The notes below the pieces were generated by a model, which saw only the letters and a list, made by a program, of their open reading frames with translations, did not search any database and was not told the DNA's origin. The position numbers were made by a program, and so were the translations under genes. 64,000 bases of DNA from Enoplolaimus lenunculus (Eukaryota; Nematoda; Enoplea; Enoplida; Thoracostomopsidae), in contig JASANG010000727.1 of assembly GCA_030248215.1 (NCBI GenBank), positions 124,001 to 188,000 on the forward strand, written 5' to 3'. Below are positions 33,101 through 41,903 of this stretch, piece after piece; position 1 is the stretch's first letter; each line of letters opens with the position of its first letter.

Positions 33101-36100
33101 GAAAGGTCAGTGTAATACCTTCCATGTAGAGTACACTATGAGCCACTCATTGCAAACTAAAGTTCGTGAAACATAACACAAAATTAGGGTTTAAAATCTC
33201 CACAAGACATCAGAGCCAGCTCCTATGAATGAGTGGTGAAAGTAGACGCCGAGCACTCGGGATTCTCGGTTCGAATTCTCGCTTGAAATTAGATTTTAGA
33301 TGAAAAACAAAATATTCAAGAGAGACAATGTATGTAAAAATTGTTAATAAAGTTTAAAAATCAACTGTTTAAAGCTTTAATGTAAATTACTTATTTTCAA
33401 TAGAATTCACTCCCGCAGGAATTTATACAATTTCACCTGAAATTTAAATTTTAAGATACGTCTCAAAGCCGAATCCTTGGCTGGGAGGCGTTTACGATCA
33501 CTACTTAACTGCGGAATCTGGAGTTGACGCTCGAGCAAGCGGGGTCTGTCATGCCTTGCGGAGATTCTTTATGGGTCATCCACGTAATAGTGCGCTCACT
33601 AGCGTAAAAATCGTCCAAGTCTGGGTAAGGACCTACGTCGGGTCAGGAACTCTGTTGGAAGGATGTTATATTTAAAACTAGTCTCTTTGTAGAGTCCAAG
33701 AACAACGCAGACTTCCTGCTTACAGGGCCTCCAATGTCGCTACGCTCACACAACACAGTGCATATTATGTCCTTACACTGTATTAACGAAACACTGTTCG
33801 AAGCGACTATTGTTACATTTGTTTTAGCAGAAGCTACGCACAAAAAATTAAAATTTTATTCGTCGAAAAAACGCTGTATCGAGAGTCTGCGTTTTGTCAG
33901 TAGTGAGTCTGATTTGTCCCTACTCCCTTGGAACACTGTCAGGACAAATGCAGCTACTTAAGTACAGAATGTGTGTTGTCATCAGGACCTCGTTATAGCG
34001 TCGATTTTTGACACTGGTCCTAAGGGATTGGGTGGACAATTTTTTACAACTATGTGCTCATTATAATGTGGACGATCCATTACTAGATATATTAACTAGT
34101 GCACTTACACACTACACAGTAGTGTGTCTTTTATATAGTTTGTACAGCGTTACTTGATACAGTATGCGAAGGGGCTAAAACTAAAACAGACATATTGGAG
34201 TAATTATAACCCTAACCTTGGCCCATGTATAGAACATGCCCGAATCGTTTTGCGGAGGGGCTATAATTGAGTCAGTTTAAGCTTTAGACTAATTTTTTTG
34301 CTTAGGCTTAGGCTTATTAGGCTTAGTCTTGCGCTTATGCTTAGGCTTAGGCTTTTGCTTTAGGAATAGGCTCATCCATACGCTTAGGCTTAGGCTTAGG
34401 CTTAGGAATATGCTTATACTACTGTTCCGGCCACGTTCTATACATGGGCCCTAACCTTAAGCCATCCAACGTAAAATAAAAATTGTAAAATTGTAAATAA
34501 AGGCACATAAACATCGACTGCGGCTTTGTTTGATTCAGTTGACAATGTAGCTGGATACTGTCGTGCCACTAAACAAAGCATGAAATACCCGTACGTAGCA
34601 ATTGTAGCAACTTGTGTGTACACCAACGGGATGCTGACCTAAAATCAAAAATGTAAATGTTTTTGTAAATTTCAGTGAGTTGATTTTAATCCAGAATGAG
34701 TTGAATCACTCAGTGTGAGTTATGACTTTCAGAACTCAGAAATTTGAGTTGATTTTGAATTAATTAATGAACTCACCCAGAGTCAACTCAACTCAGAGTG
34801 AGAATTAACTTAACTCAGAGTGAGTTATTGTTTACTGATATTAATGTAGAAATAACCAACGCGCTAGCTGAGTTCATTAATCAACTCATTGCAATTACAG
34901 TACAATCGTTTTTTGCCAAAAATTTCGGCTTTTATCATTTAAAACATTTCCCTGAAAAGTTGTGTGAATTTAAAAATTGATAAATAAAAAGATTTAGTTT
35001 TTTTCGTGTAATAAACCCTTTGCCGAGCTCGATTTTTTTCCTTACAGATACTTCCTTCTTTTTGTTTCCTCTGTTTTCTTGCTTCCTTCCTTTTGTTTCC
35101 CCTGTTTTCTTGCTTCCTTCCTTATGTTTCCTCTGTTTTCTTGGTTCCTTCCTTTTGTTTCCCCTGTTTTATTGCTTCCTTCCTTTTGTTTCCTCTGTTT
35201 TCTTGCTTCTTATTTTTTGTGTCTCCTGTTTTCTTGCTTCCTTCCTTTTGTTTCCCTGTTTTCTAGCTTCCGTCATTTTGTTTCCCCTGTTTTCTACACA
35301 GCAAAAAATAGTGAGTCAAATTAACCCTCTCCGAAATAGGCTTTTCAGGACTACCCAAACTGAGTCAAAATTCGACTCCGCCAGAGTCAAATTCGACTCA
35401 CCGAGCGATTCAGTTAGTCAAATTTGACTCTGGTGGAGTCGAATTTTGTCTCAGTTTGTGTAGTCAGGAAAAGCCTATTTCCCAGAGAGTCAATTTGACT
35501 CACCATTTTTTGCAGTGTAGCTTTCTTTGGTTTCCGCTGTTACACCGCTTCGCAGCTTTTTCCTCCAATTTTTCACCTGGTTTGAAGAAAACTCCGCAAT
35601 GAAGCAAAACTCACGACCGAAATTTTAGTATAATTATTTGCCACGGTCACAAAACATTTTTGGTTGATGTATTTGCGTTTTAAAACTCTACGAATTCTTC
35701 TTGCTGAACGCGTACACTGTAAATTCCAATGAGTTGATTAATCAATTCAGTAGCGAGTTGGTTAGTTCTGAATTAATATCAGTAAACATTAACCCTCTCA
35801 CATGAATATTTTCTATTTCCCCTGAGACCTACTTTTATGCTAGGATTCGAACTCCAGTGACTGGAGTGGGAGTCGTATACCATCACCACTCATATACCAT
35901 CACCACTCAGCTATAGGAGCTTGACGCTCGAACCCGAGGTGGCTCTCACGTTTTGTGGTGATTTAGTACTATGTATACGTGTTACAATTGTTAAACACGG
36001 TGCGATATATACTATTTAACGTATATACACTGCGCTTAGTTGCCTACAGGCAACTCAGTGTGAGAAGGGGTTAACTCACTTTGAGTTGAGTTGACTCTGG

Positions 36101-37709
36101 GTGAGTTGATTAATTAACTCAGAATGAATTGAACAAACTGAAAATTCTGAGTTCTGATAGTACTAACTCAGACGGAGTGATTCAACTCAATCTGAGTTAA
36201 AATCAACTCACTGAAATTTACAGTGTAAATCACAGTGTTTCTTATTATACTTCAAGCTTAAACTTAGTTTACCCAATCATAAATGAACAGCTGGACAAAG
36301 TAGTGTCGAAAATTGTTCAGCTCCATCATTAACCAATGTAATTCGTTGATATGACTTAAATGTTTTTGCTCGTAGCATCGAACAAATAGCGATTGCAGCC
36401 AAACGATGGGCGCAAACCAATTGCGATGAGGATCAAATTCGATATGGAATGAATTGAGCAACGCGTATTCTTCGTTTGTAAGAAGACCGGCCTACAAAAA
36501 TTTGACGTTGATAAATAAATTGCGAAGGTGCAAAATTTGTGACATGGAACCGCGTCGTAAAGATATTGCCGTGAAAAAAATAAGCGAGCGAAACGAGCGA
36601 GAAACCAAACGCAATTTTAGTACTAAATAGTTTTATACCAATTTTGTGTTTTGTGTCAGTCCGATGGGGTGTCTGATCCTTTGTTGTTGGATCATAGCCA
36701 AAGTAGCTGCCTTTGATTTGAATACGGTTGTTTTTGAATACGTAAACAAAGTTGTTGCAGACTAATAGTAAAAAGCTTCGACCTAACGTTTTGGTTGACG
36801 CAAAGGATTACACAAAGGCGTAAGCTCAATCGTAAGCTTACCGTTGCCAGATCTAAGCCTAAGTTTAAGTCTAAATGTTTAAACAAGTGTACAAGAGCGA
36901 TGATATCTACACTGTAAATTTCAGTGAGTTGATTTTAATTCAGAATGAGTTGAATCACTCAGGCTGAGTTAAAATCAACTAACTGAAATTTACAGTGTAG
37001 ATATCGCTCTTGTACACTTGTTTAAACATTTAGACTGAGTCTGAGTTAGGACTATATCAGAACTCAGAAATTTGAATTGATTCAGTTCGTTCTGAGATAA
37101 TTAATCAACTCACTCAGAGTCCACTCAACTTAGAGTGAAAATCAACTCAACTCAGAGCGTGTTAATGTTTACTATATTCAGAAATAACCAACTCGCTAAC
37201 TGAATTGATTAATCAACACATTACAATTGACAGTGTAAAAATTGAACTGCAACAACCTTAACTAAATGTTGCTCTGTTGGAAATCGTTTCAATATTCGTT
37301 CAGACAGCGTTCGCCAAGCAAGTACACTTGTACACAACACGTAACGAGCAACTGTTTTACGTAATAACCGCATATCGTCCGAATCTCCCTTAAGGTACGT
37401 TGACGCATGAATAAGTAACGTGTCAGGATACGCAATCAACTGAAACTGTTCCCACCAACGTTTCACAACCATTGCGACGTAGAATCCGAGCAAAAAAGTT
37501 AACGGGATTTGTTTCGTATATTCGTTGAACAAATATGAAATTTTATGAAATACCTGCTTCTGAGTATCATTCAGTACTGTTCGGTATAACAGGTTAACGG
37601 TATAGTAAAGTATGAGAAATATAATTAAATTGCGAAAAATAGTTTTCCATAAACTGCCTTTCCAGCGGAATAGTAGCTTTGAAAAGCGGTCAGCATACGA
37701 TATTGTCAT
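30190..37709 (-). CDS. Bestrophin chloride channel, five exons
   Basis: Exons on the minus strand: 37257-37709, 36273-36491, 34456-34638, 31981-32080 and 30190-30545, joining in frame (phases 0, 0, 0, 1) to about 437 residues. Bestrophins are pentameric, calcium-gated chloride channels of the plasma membrane. It opens [19 protein letters not shown]. The pore neck IPLTFLLGF keeps the I, F and F residues of human BEST1 (76, 80, 84). [15 protein letters not shown] and [10 protein letters not shown] are family motifs. Exon 3 holds the last membrane segment [11 protein letters not shown], and exon 4 the calcium-clasp acid cluster [13 protein letters not shown]. The C-terminal tail is short compared with vertebrates, as in many invertebrate bestrophins. 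A TTAGGC element lies in the splice donor after exon 3. There is no sign of decay in the coding parts. Confidence 0.93.
30800..31815. repeat. TTAAGTAATTACTTA-rich repeat split by the 670-bp element
   Basis: AAGTATTTACT, TTAAGTAATTACTTATAAG and related inverse phrases lie on both sides of 30866-31535 and again at 31715-31810. They look like an older fold-back repeat into which the 670-bp element went. Confidence 0.4.
30866..31535. mobile_element. 670-bp TIR element in a TAA site
   Basis: TGCGGGGTTCACGTTATAAC is mirrored by GTGATAACGTGAATCCCGCA. TAA stands on both sides, suggesting a PIF/Harbinger-type 3-bp target. The interior repeats the palindrome ATATCATATGATATTC in many forms. It lies in bestrophin intron 4. 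A second copy is at 55488-56140. Confidence 0.7.
32126..32466. mobile_element. MITE of the ACAAGAGTNTGCAACTGGG family
   Basis: AAGAGTGGATGATCACTCTT and ACAAGAGTGTGCAACTGGG on the left are mirrored by GTTGCACACTCTTGC and AGAGTGATCATCCACTCTTG on the right. It lies 46 bases upstream of bestrophin exon 4, in intron 3. Confidence 0.75.
32530..32665. repeat. Fold-back repeat GTTAGGGTAAGG
   Basis: GCGTTAGCCTTACCCGAACATGCG, read in parts, is mirrored by CACGCGTTAGGGTAAGG. TTAACGAGTGAC is mirrored by ACACTCGTTAACCC. Similar phrases recur at 54712-54795. It is inside bestrophin intron 3. Confidence 0.45.
33185..33330 (+). repeat. tRNA-like module related to the TTAA element
   Basis: GAATGAGTGG and GGTTCGAATTC are spaced like A and B boxes, inside a frame (CACAAGACATCAGAGCC, AAATATTCAAGAGAGA) like that of the piggyBac-like elements. 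No TTAA ends are found. It lies in bestrophin intron 3. Confidence 0.5.
33465..33570 (-). repeat. tRNA-like module, second variant
   Basis: Inverse orientation of the module with GAGTTGACGCTCGAGCAAGC. The B box has been altered. It lies in bestrophin intron 3. Confidence 0.4.
33590..34040. repeat. Dispersed repeat shared with 40515-40850
   Basis: GGGTCATCCACGTAATAGTG against GGGTCATGCACGTAATACTG, and several AGGACA/TGTCCT and TAGGGACAA phrases, recur in both places. The family is unknown. Confidence 0.4.
34220..34450 (-). mobile_element. Family A TTAGGC element on a bestrophin splice donor
   Basis: GGCCCATGTATAGAACATGC to CGTTCTATACATGGGCC. The target duplication CTAACCTT at 34212-34219 and 34451-34458 is perfect. 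Read on the minus strand this is AAG-GTTAG, the exact exon 3/intron 3 boundary of the bestrophin gene. The first five intron bases are host sequence; the element starts at intron position 6. Confidence 0.93.
34665..34903. mobile_element. Family E palindromic MITE, worn ends
   Basis: TTGTAAATTTCAGTGAGTTG to CAACTCATTGCAATTACAGT. It starts 27 bases from bestrophin exon 3, so it forms the 3' part of intron 2 as read by the gene. Confidence 0.75.
35035..35295 (+). repeat. Polypyrimidine minisatellite, about 31-base unit
   Basis: About eight units of CTTCCTTCCTTTTGTTTCCC plus CTGTTTTCTTG. The transcribed (minus) strand of the bestrophin gene is purine-rich here. Open frames through it are repeat artefacts. 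Confidence 0.85.
35297..35517. mobile_element. Family D palindromic MITE in a TA site
   Basis: CACAGCAAAAAATAGTGAGT to CATTTTTTGCAGTG with TA on both sides. In bestrophin intron 2. Confidence 0.85.
35715..36225. mobile_element. Family E MITE split by the TTAA element
   Basis: CACTGTAAATTCCAATGAGT on the left and CACTGAAATTTACAGTG on the right with TA on both sides. The middle holds the complete piggyBac-like element at 35793-36070. It lies 47 bases from bestrophin exon 2. Confidence 0.85.
35793..36070 (-). mobile_element. piggyBac-like MITE with tRNA-like module, cleanest copy
   Basis: TTAA on both sides (35789-35792, 36071-36074). Ends CCCTCTCACATGA and GTGTGAGAAGGGG. The minus strand reads a tRNA-like A box AGCTGAGTGG and B box GAGTTCGAATCC. 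There is a small inner duplication of ATACCATCACCACTCA. Confidence 0.85.
36868..37036. repeat. Perfect inverted repeat around a short family E copy
   Basis: AGTCTAAATGTTTAAACAAG and the following 34 bases on the left are mirrored on the right except for three extra bases at about 36901. The arms include host flank as well as the CACTGTAAATTTCAG end of family E. It lies in bestrophin intron 1. Confidence 0.85.
36910..37232. mobile_element. Family E MITE, rearranged
   Basis: CACTGTAAATTTCAGTGAGT begins the element, an inverted end lies at about 36980-37007, and the real right end CATTACAATTGACAGTG is at 37232. This is 24 bases from bestrophin exon 1. An inversion-duplication inside the element explains the layout. 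Confidence 0.7.
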
Positions 37710-37795
37710 TTATGTTTGTGAAAAGTGTAATTAATTTGCGTGGGTTATTGTGATTATTGTAGTTTGGCTAAAATGGCACATAAGTGATAAACATC

Positions 37796-37965
37796 CAGCA
37801 CTGTAAATGCCAGTATGAAGGGGTGCAAGAAGATTTCCTATTTTGAGTTCGAATCAATAAGAGTCTGTATTCCTAATTAGAGTTCGTAGATCGTGTTCAA
37901 AAATTATAATTATGGCTCATAAATGTCAATTACCTTAACTGATGTTATTTAAATATATACGTGGG
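37796..37965. mobile_element. Scraps of family E and family F
   Basis: CACTGTAAATGCCAGT is an E end only. GAGTTCGAATCAATAAGAGT and the following bases match the F interior. It lies upstream of the bestrophin start. Confidence 0.5.
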
Positions 37966-38067
37966 TCAATAGATCCAAACGTTCAGTACAAAATCGGACA
38001 TCTCAAAGCATATATTACCTGTTATAGTCACAGAATAATACTTTGCTTTTAGAAGACTATTGCCACA

Positions 38068-38188
38068 CTGCAAAAAATGGTGAGTCAAATTGACTTAACA
38101 CAGGCGGAGTCGAATTTTGACTCAGCTTGCATAGTCAGGAAAAGCCTATTTCGGAGAGAGTCAATTTGACTCACCATTTTGTGCAGTA
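38068..38188. mobile_element. Family D MITE with inner deletion
   Basis: CACTGCAAAAAATGGTGAGT to CACCATTTTGTGCAGTA. Confidence 0.8.
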
Positions 38189-38341
38189 CAACAACGTTCT
38201 TACGTAAATAATATTTTCAAAATTTTGAATGCGGTTAAAGTCATACGTGGCATAAAAATTAAAGTTTTGCAGAAAAGTTTGTTTAGAAACTAAAGACAAA
38301 AAAGATAATGCTGACAGCAATCAAATAAACACTAATCCTAT

Positions 38342-38521
38342 ACTGCAAAAAATGGTGAGTCAAATTGACTTTCTCCGAAATAGATTTGACTCTGCCACAG
38401 TCAGATGTGCGACTCAACGAGTCGAATTTGCCTCTGGCGGAGTCGAATTGGACTCACTTTATGTAGTCCCGTAGAGCCTATTACGGAGAGATTCGATTTG
38501 ACTCAAAATTTTTTGCAGTGT
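38342..38521. mobile_element. Family D palindromic MITE
   Basis: ACTGCAAAAAATGGTGAGTC to AAAATTTTTTGCAGTG, TA on the right. Confidence 0.8.
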
Positions 38522-38922
38522 AATGCACAGCATCTAATCTGAAACTCCGGCACCAATCTAACGGTTAAATTAAATACGCTTACCCTTATCGCTTCAACAA
38601 TCACAAGTCACTGAGATAAAACAATCTTTTTACCCAGAACGTGATTTCAGAGTAAAACTGAACATTTGAACCTATGTTGATTGATTTTTAACAGAAGTTG
38701 AGCATTTTAACATAATTCCTAGCATTTTTTGGGGGGGCGTAGCTGAACTTTCCGGCCATACCCTCGGTACGAGCTCGCAAGGCGGTAGTTGAAACATAAA
38801 ATTTTTTTTTAAATGAAATGATCAATTGCGAAATATTTTCTTTCTCCAAACAGTTTTACATAGATTGATCCATTCGAAAAACTACTTTAGTAATTGTGGA
38901 TTATCGGGACGATACTAAACAC
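38522..38922. repeat. Intergenic; last 50 bases repeated at 54270-54325
   Basis: Bases 38873-38922 (AAAACTACTTTAGTAATTGT and on) are the near-exact inverse of 54270-54325. In both places the family A element begins at the same base. The remainder is unassigned. Confidence 0.6.
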
Positions 38923-39120
38923 GGCCCATGTATAGAACAGGGCCGGATCGCTTTTCGGAGGGGCTATAAAAGAGTCAGTTTAAGCTTTAGACTAACTGTT
39001 TTACTTAGGCTTAGGCTCAGTGTATAGGCTGTTCATTACACTTAGGCTTAGGCTTAGGGTTAGGCTTAGGCATAGGAATATGGATATACTACTGTTCCGG
39101 CCCTGTTCTTTACATAGGCC
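38923..39120 (-). mobile_element. Family A TTAGGC element
   Basis: GGCCCATGTATAGAACAGGG to CTGTTCTTTACATAGGCC. Its left flank is shared with the copy at 54122-54269, so the pair came from one insertion later duplicated, or both entered one repeat. Confidence 0.85.
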
Positions 39121-39126
39121 GATTGA

Positions 39127-39276
39127 CGTATGTAAAGAACAGGCGCTGGCCGCTTAACCGTTGGACCGTTTAACCGCCGGACTGCATCAAGCTAAAGCTT
39201 ACAATAGACTACTTGTTTTGCTTAGGGTTTGGAATATGCTTATACTACTGTGGCGCACTTGTTCTATACATTGGCC
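39127..39276 (-). mobile_element. Family A element without its array
   Basis: GTATGTAAAGAACAGGCGCT to CTTGTTCTATACATTGGCCC. Only one TTAGG unit is left in the middle. Confidence 0.6.
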
Positions 39277-39339
39277 CGTAGACTACGAACGGAAAAGCGA
39301 CCTATCAATCGCCCTAACGTCAGCGTGATAATTTGGGTT

Positions 39340-39600
39340 ACGCTATACTTTTGTTGACGTGTTGACGTATGGCCCCGTCCGACACCGTCCGCCACCCGCA
39401 AGGAACCGTCCGGCGCCGTCTGTCACCCGTACGGTGCTGTCCGTAACCGTGCGGCGCCATCCGTCACCCGTACGGCGGCGTCCATCACCGTGCGGTATCG
39501 AACGCAAATAACTCACGTACGATAACGTATGGTGACGAACGGCGCCGTACGGGTGACGTACGATGACGGACGGCGCCGCACGTCAAGTATAGCACAATCC
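39340..39600. repeat. GC-rich inverted minisatellite CCGTCCGTCACCCGTACGGC
   Basis: Left half is made of CCGTCCGYCACCCGTACGG-like units, right half of the inverse (GACGAACGGCGCCGTACGGG). Outer phrases ACGCTATACTTTTG and CAAGTATAGC are also inverted. CpG-dense island in an AT-rich setting. Confidence 0.75.
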
Positions 39601-40156
39601 TTACGCTATACGTCAAAACATTTAAAAATTATAAACCCCCAAAAACGTTTGTGTTTCTAATCAAAAGTCGTCCAAAATATTACGTACCACAAGGCATCGC
39701 TCGGTACAACACTGGTGGCAATTGCGTCACAAGAATGCACATTTGTGCAGTCTGTTCGGTTTATTCTTAAGCGCAAAGTTGTTCTTAAAAGAGTCAATAA
39801 TGTTTTTTGTGTCGTTTGCAGCGAAAACACAAACCCTGTTGTACGAGTGCAAAATGTTCGCATTCGCTACAACTTTGCAATGTATAAACCACTGCAGAAC
39901 TGCGCTTAATATTGTAAATTGATTGGCGAACGACAATTTTTCAATTAAAACACGGGGTTAAAATTTTCAGTATCACGACCTGTGGCGAATCAAAAATTAC
40001 TTACGGTGGCCGCAAAAGTATGTAATACTTTGAAATATCGCAGAGCGCAGCGAACCAAATTCTAAATGAAATTTTGCAGTAACAAATTTTATAACAAAAT
40101 TTTAATTCCAGCCCGGCGGTTCTTCGATTTCTGTGCTGTACAATGATATCCTTGGT
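39601..40156. other. Intergenic, nothing recognised
   Basis: Overlapping frames of 64-69 codons at 39657-39936 on both strands show no domain and cannot all be real. Confidence 0.35.
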
Positions 40157-40415
40157 GGCCCATGTATAGAACAGCGCCCGAACCGTAATATAAGCATATT
40201 CCTAAGCCTAAGCCTATCAGCCTAAGCGTATGGATGAGCCTATTCTTAAGCCTAAACCTATTAGCCTAAGCGTATGGATGAGCCTATTCTTAAGCCTAAG
40301 CCGATGCTTAAGCCTAAGCCTAAAACTACGCCTAAGCAAAAAAAATAGTCTAAAGCTTAAACTGACTCTATTATAGCCCTCCAGAAAACTATCCGGCCCT
40401 GTTCTATGCATGGAC
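40157..40415 (+). mobile_element. Family A TTAGGC element
   Basis: GGCCCATGTATAGAACAGCG to CCCTGTTCTATGCATGGAC. The spacer phrase GCGTATGGATGAGCCTATTC occurs twice between array blocks. Confidence 0.85.
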
Positions 40416-41170
40416 TCCCATGGTTAGCATCCCTTAGACCCACCTTAGTCTCAACATGGTTTTAAATTTAATAAAGTTTCATTGTTTGGGAAATTTTATT
40501 TTAACATTCTGTGCTATTATGGGTCATGCACGTAATACTGTCTACGCTACTGTAAAAATAGGCTACCCACCTGTTTGCAAGAGCGGTACAAAAACAATAC
40601 AGTTTTTGAAATATTTGGACTTTACAGAAAGCATACATAGTCTGTAATGGCGGTAACCCTTCGGACGGAGTAGGGACAATGTGGACACTGCTTGGACCCA
40701 GTGTCTGACAACATGAATTCGTTTAGACAGACTCTGTATAACCGCTTAACAGAATCCATTCGGACAGACTTTGTATTATGTAATAAGCGAATTCCCTTCT
40801 GACAGACTCAGGACAAAACAGCTGTCCTTTCTATAACGTATTGACAAAGTGCCATCTGTGTGTGCGAGAATGTGACAAAAATACGCCTTTCAGAGGGCTA
40901 TCTTGTAGTATTTAAGAACAAAAGAAAATTTATGTAAACTTAAAATTGTTTTAAATACCAATTAAGAAATTAACTTGAAACTGGATTTCCGAGTATAAAT
41001 ATTGAACACAATGAAATCGCTAGCCCGGATCCAAATTTTTCCACATTGATAAAGTAAACAAATTAATTCTTTATTACTTTCACTGTCGGAGCATTTTTGG
41101 TTTTGGAACTTTTGAAAAATTGCTGCATCGCCAAAACATTGGGTTTTGGTGTCAGAATGTGGACTAGTAT
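40416..41170. other. Intergenic with a dispersed repeat
   Basis: 40515-40850 shares phrases with 33590-34040 and has repeated GACAGACT motifs. No gene seen. Confidence 0.35.
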
Positions 41171-41421
41171 CACTGTAAATTCCAGTGAGTTGATTTTAAC
41201 TCAGAATGAGTTAAATCGCTCAGTCTGAGTTATAGGACTGTCAGAACTCATATTTCTGAGTTGATTCAACTCATTCATGGTTTTAGTCAACTCTCCCGGA
41301 ATAAACTCAACTGAGAGTGAGAATCAACTCAACTCAGAGTGAGTTAAAGTATATTGTTATTAAATCAGGATAATTAACTTTCTGTCTGAGTTGGTTTATT
41401 AACTCATTGGAATTCACAGTG
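41171..41421. mobile_element. Family E palindromic MITE
   Basis: CACTGTAAATTCCAGTGAGT to TTGGAATTCACAGTG then TA. Closely matches 11690-11932, including the internal CTCCCGGAATAAACTCAAC. Confidence 0.85.
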
Positions 41422-41487
41422 TAGAGAAAACTTGAAACAAAAGCTGCAATATGTGCAAGTTTCCCATATTTTACTGGTTGACTAGTG

Positions 41488-41733
41488 ATGGGCATCGGAT
41501 ACTTTTTCATATGCGGATATCCGGCGATCCTTACCGGATATTTATCCAACAATCCGGCTGGTATCCGGGTATCTGCATACGCGTTTGTTCTGTTTTCATA
41601 TCCGGACATCCGGCGATCCTTACCGGATATTTATCCAACAATCCGGCTGGTATCCGGGTATCCGGATACGCGTTTTTTCTGTTACATATCCGGATATTTT
41701 CTATATCCAGATATCCGGATATCCGGTGCCCAT
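41488..41733. mobile_element. hAT-like MITE GATGGGCAYCGGATA with inner duplication
   Basis: GATGGGCATCGGATAC is mirrored by GATATCCGGTGCCCATC. The block CCGGCGATCCTTACCGGATA to CCGGGTATC occurs twice in tandem, period about 102 bases. TAGT before GATGGGC resembles known hAT ends. Confidence 0.65.
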
Positions 41734-41863
41734 CTATAATGCCTACCTATATAAACATACTCAGCGATACGCATGGGGGTGCAGTTGCGCCCCAATGCAC
41801 ATTTTCGGTGCCGGCGTGACATTTTACGCTATGAAAAATTTGAAAATCAAATAAGAAACGGAC

Positions 41864-41869
41864 TTTATT
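41864..41869 (-). promoter_or_regulatory. Poly(A) signal AATAAA of the GPCR gene
   Basis: AATAAA on the minus strand 34 bases past the GPCR stop codon, a normal distance. Confidence 0.55.
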
Positions 41870-41903
41870 TAAAACATCACATAAAATACAATCACATACA
41901 GAT

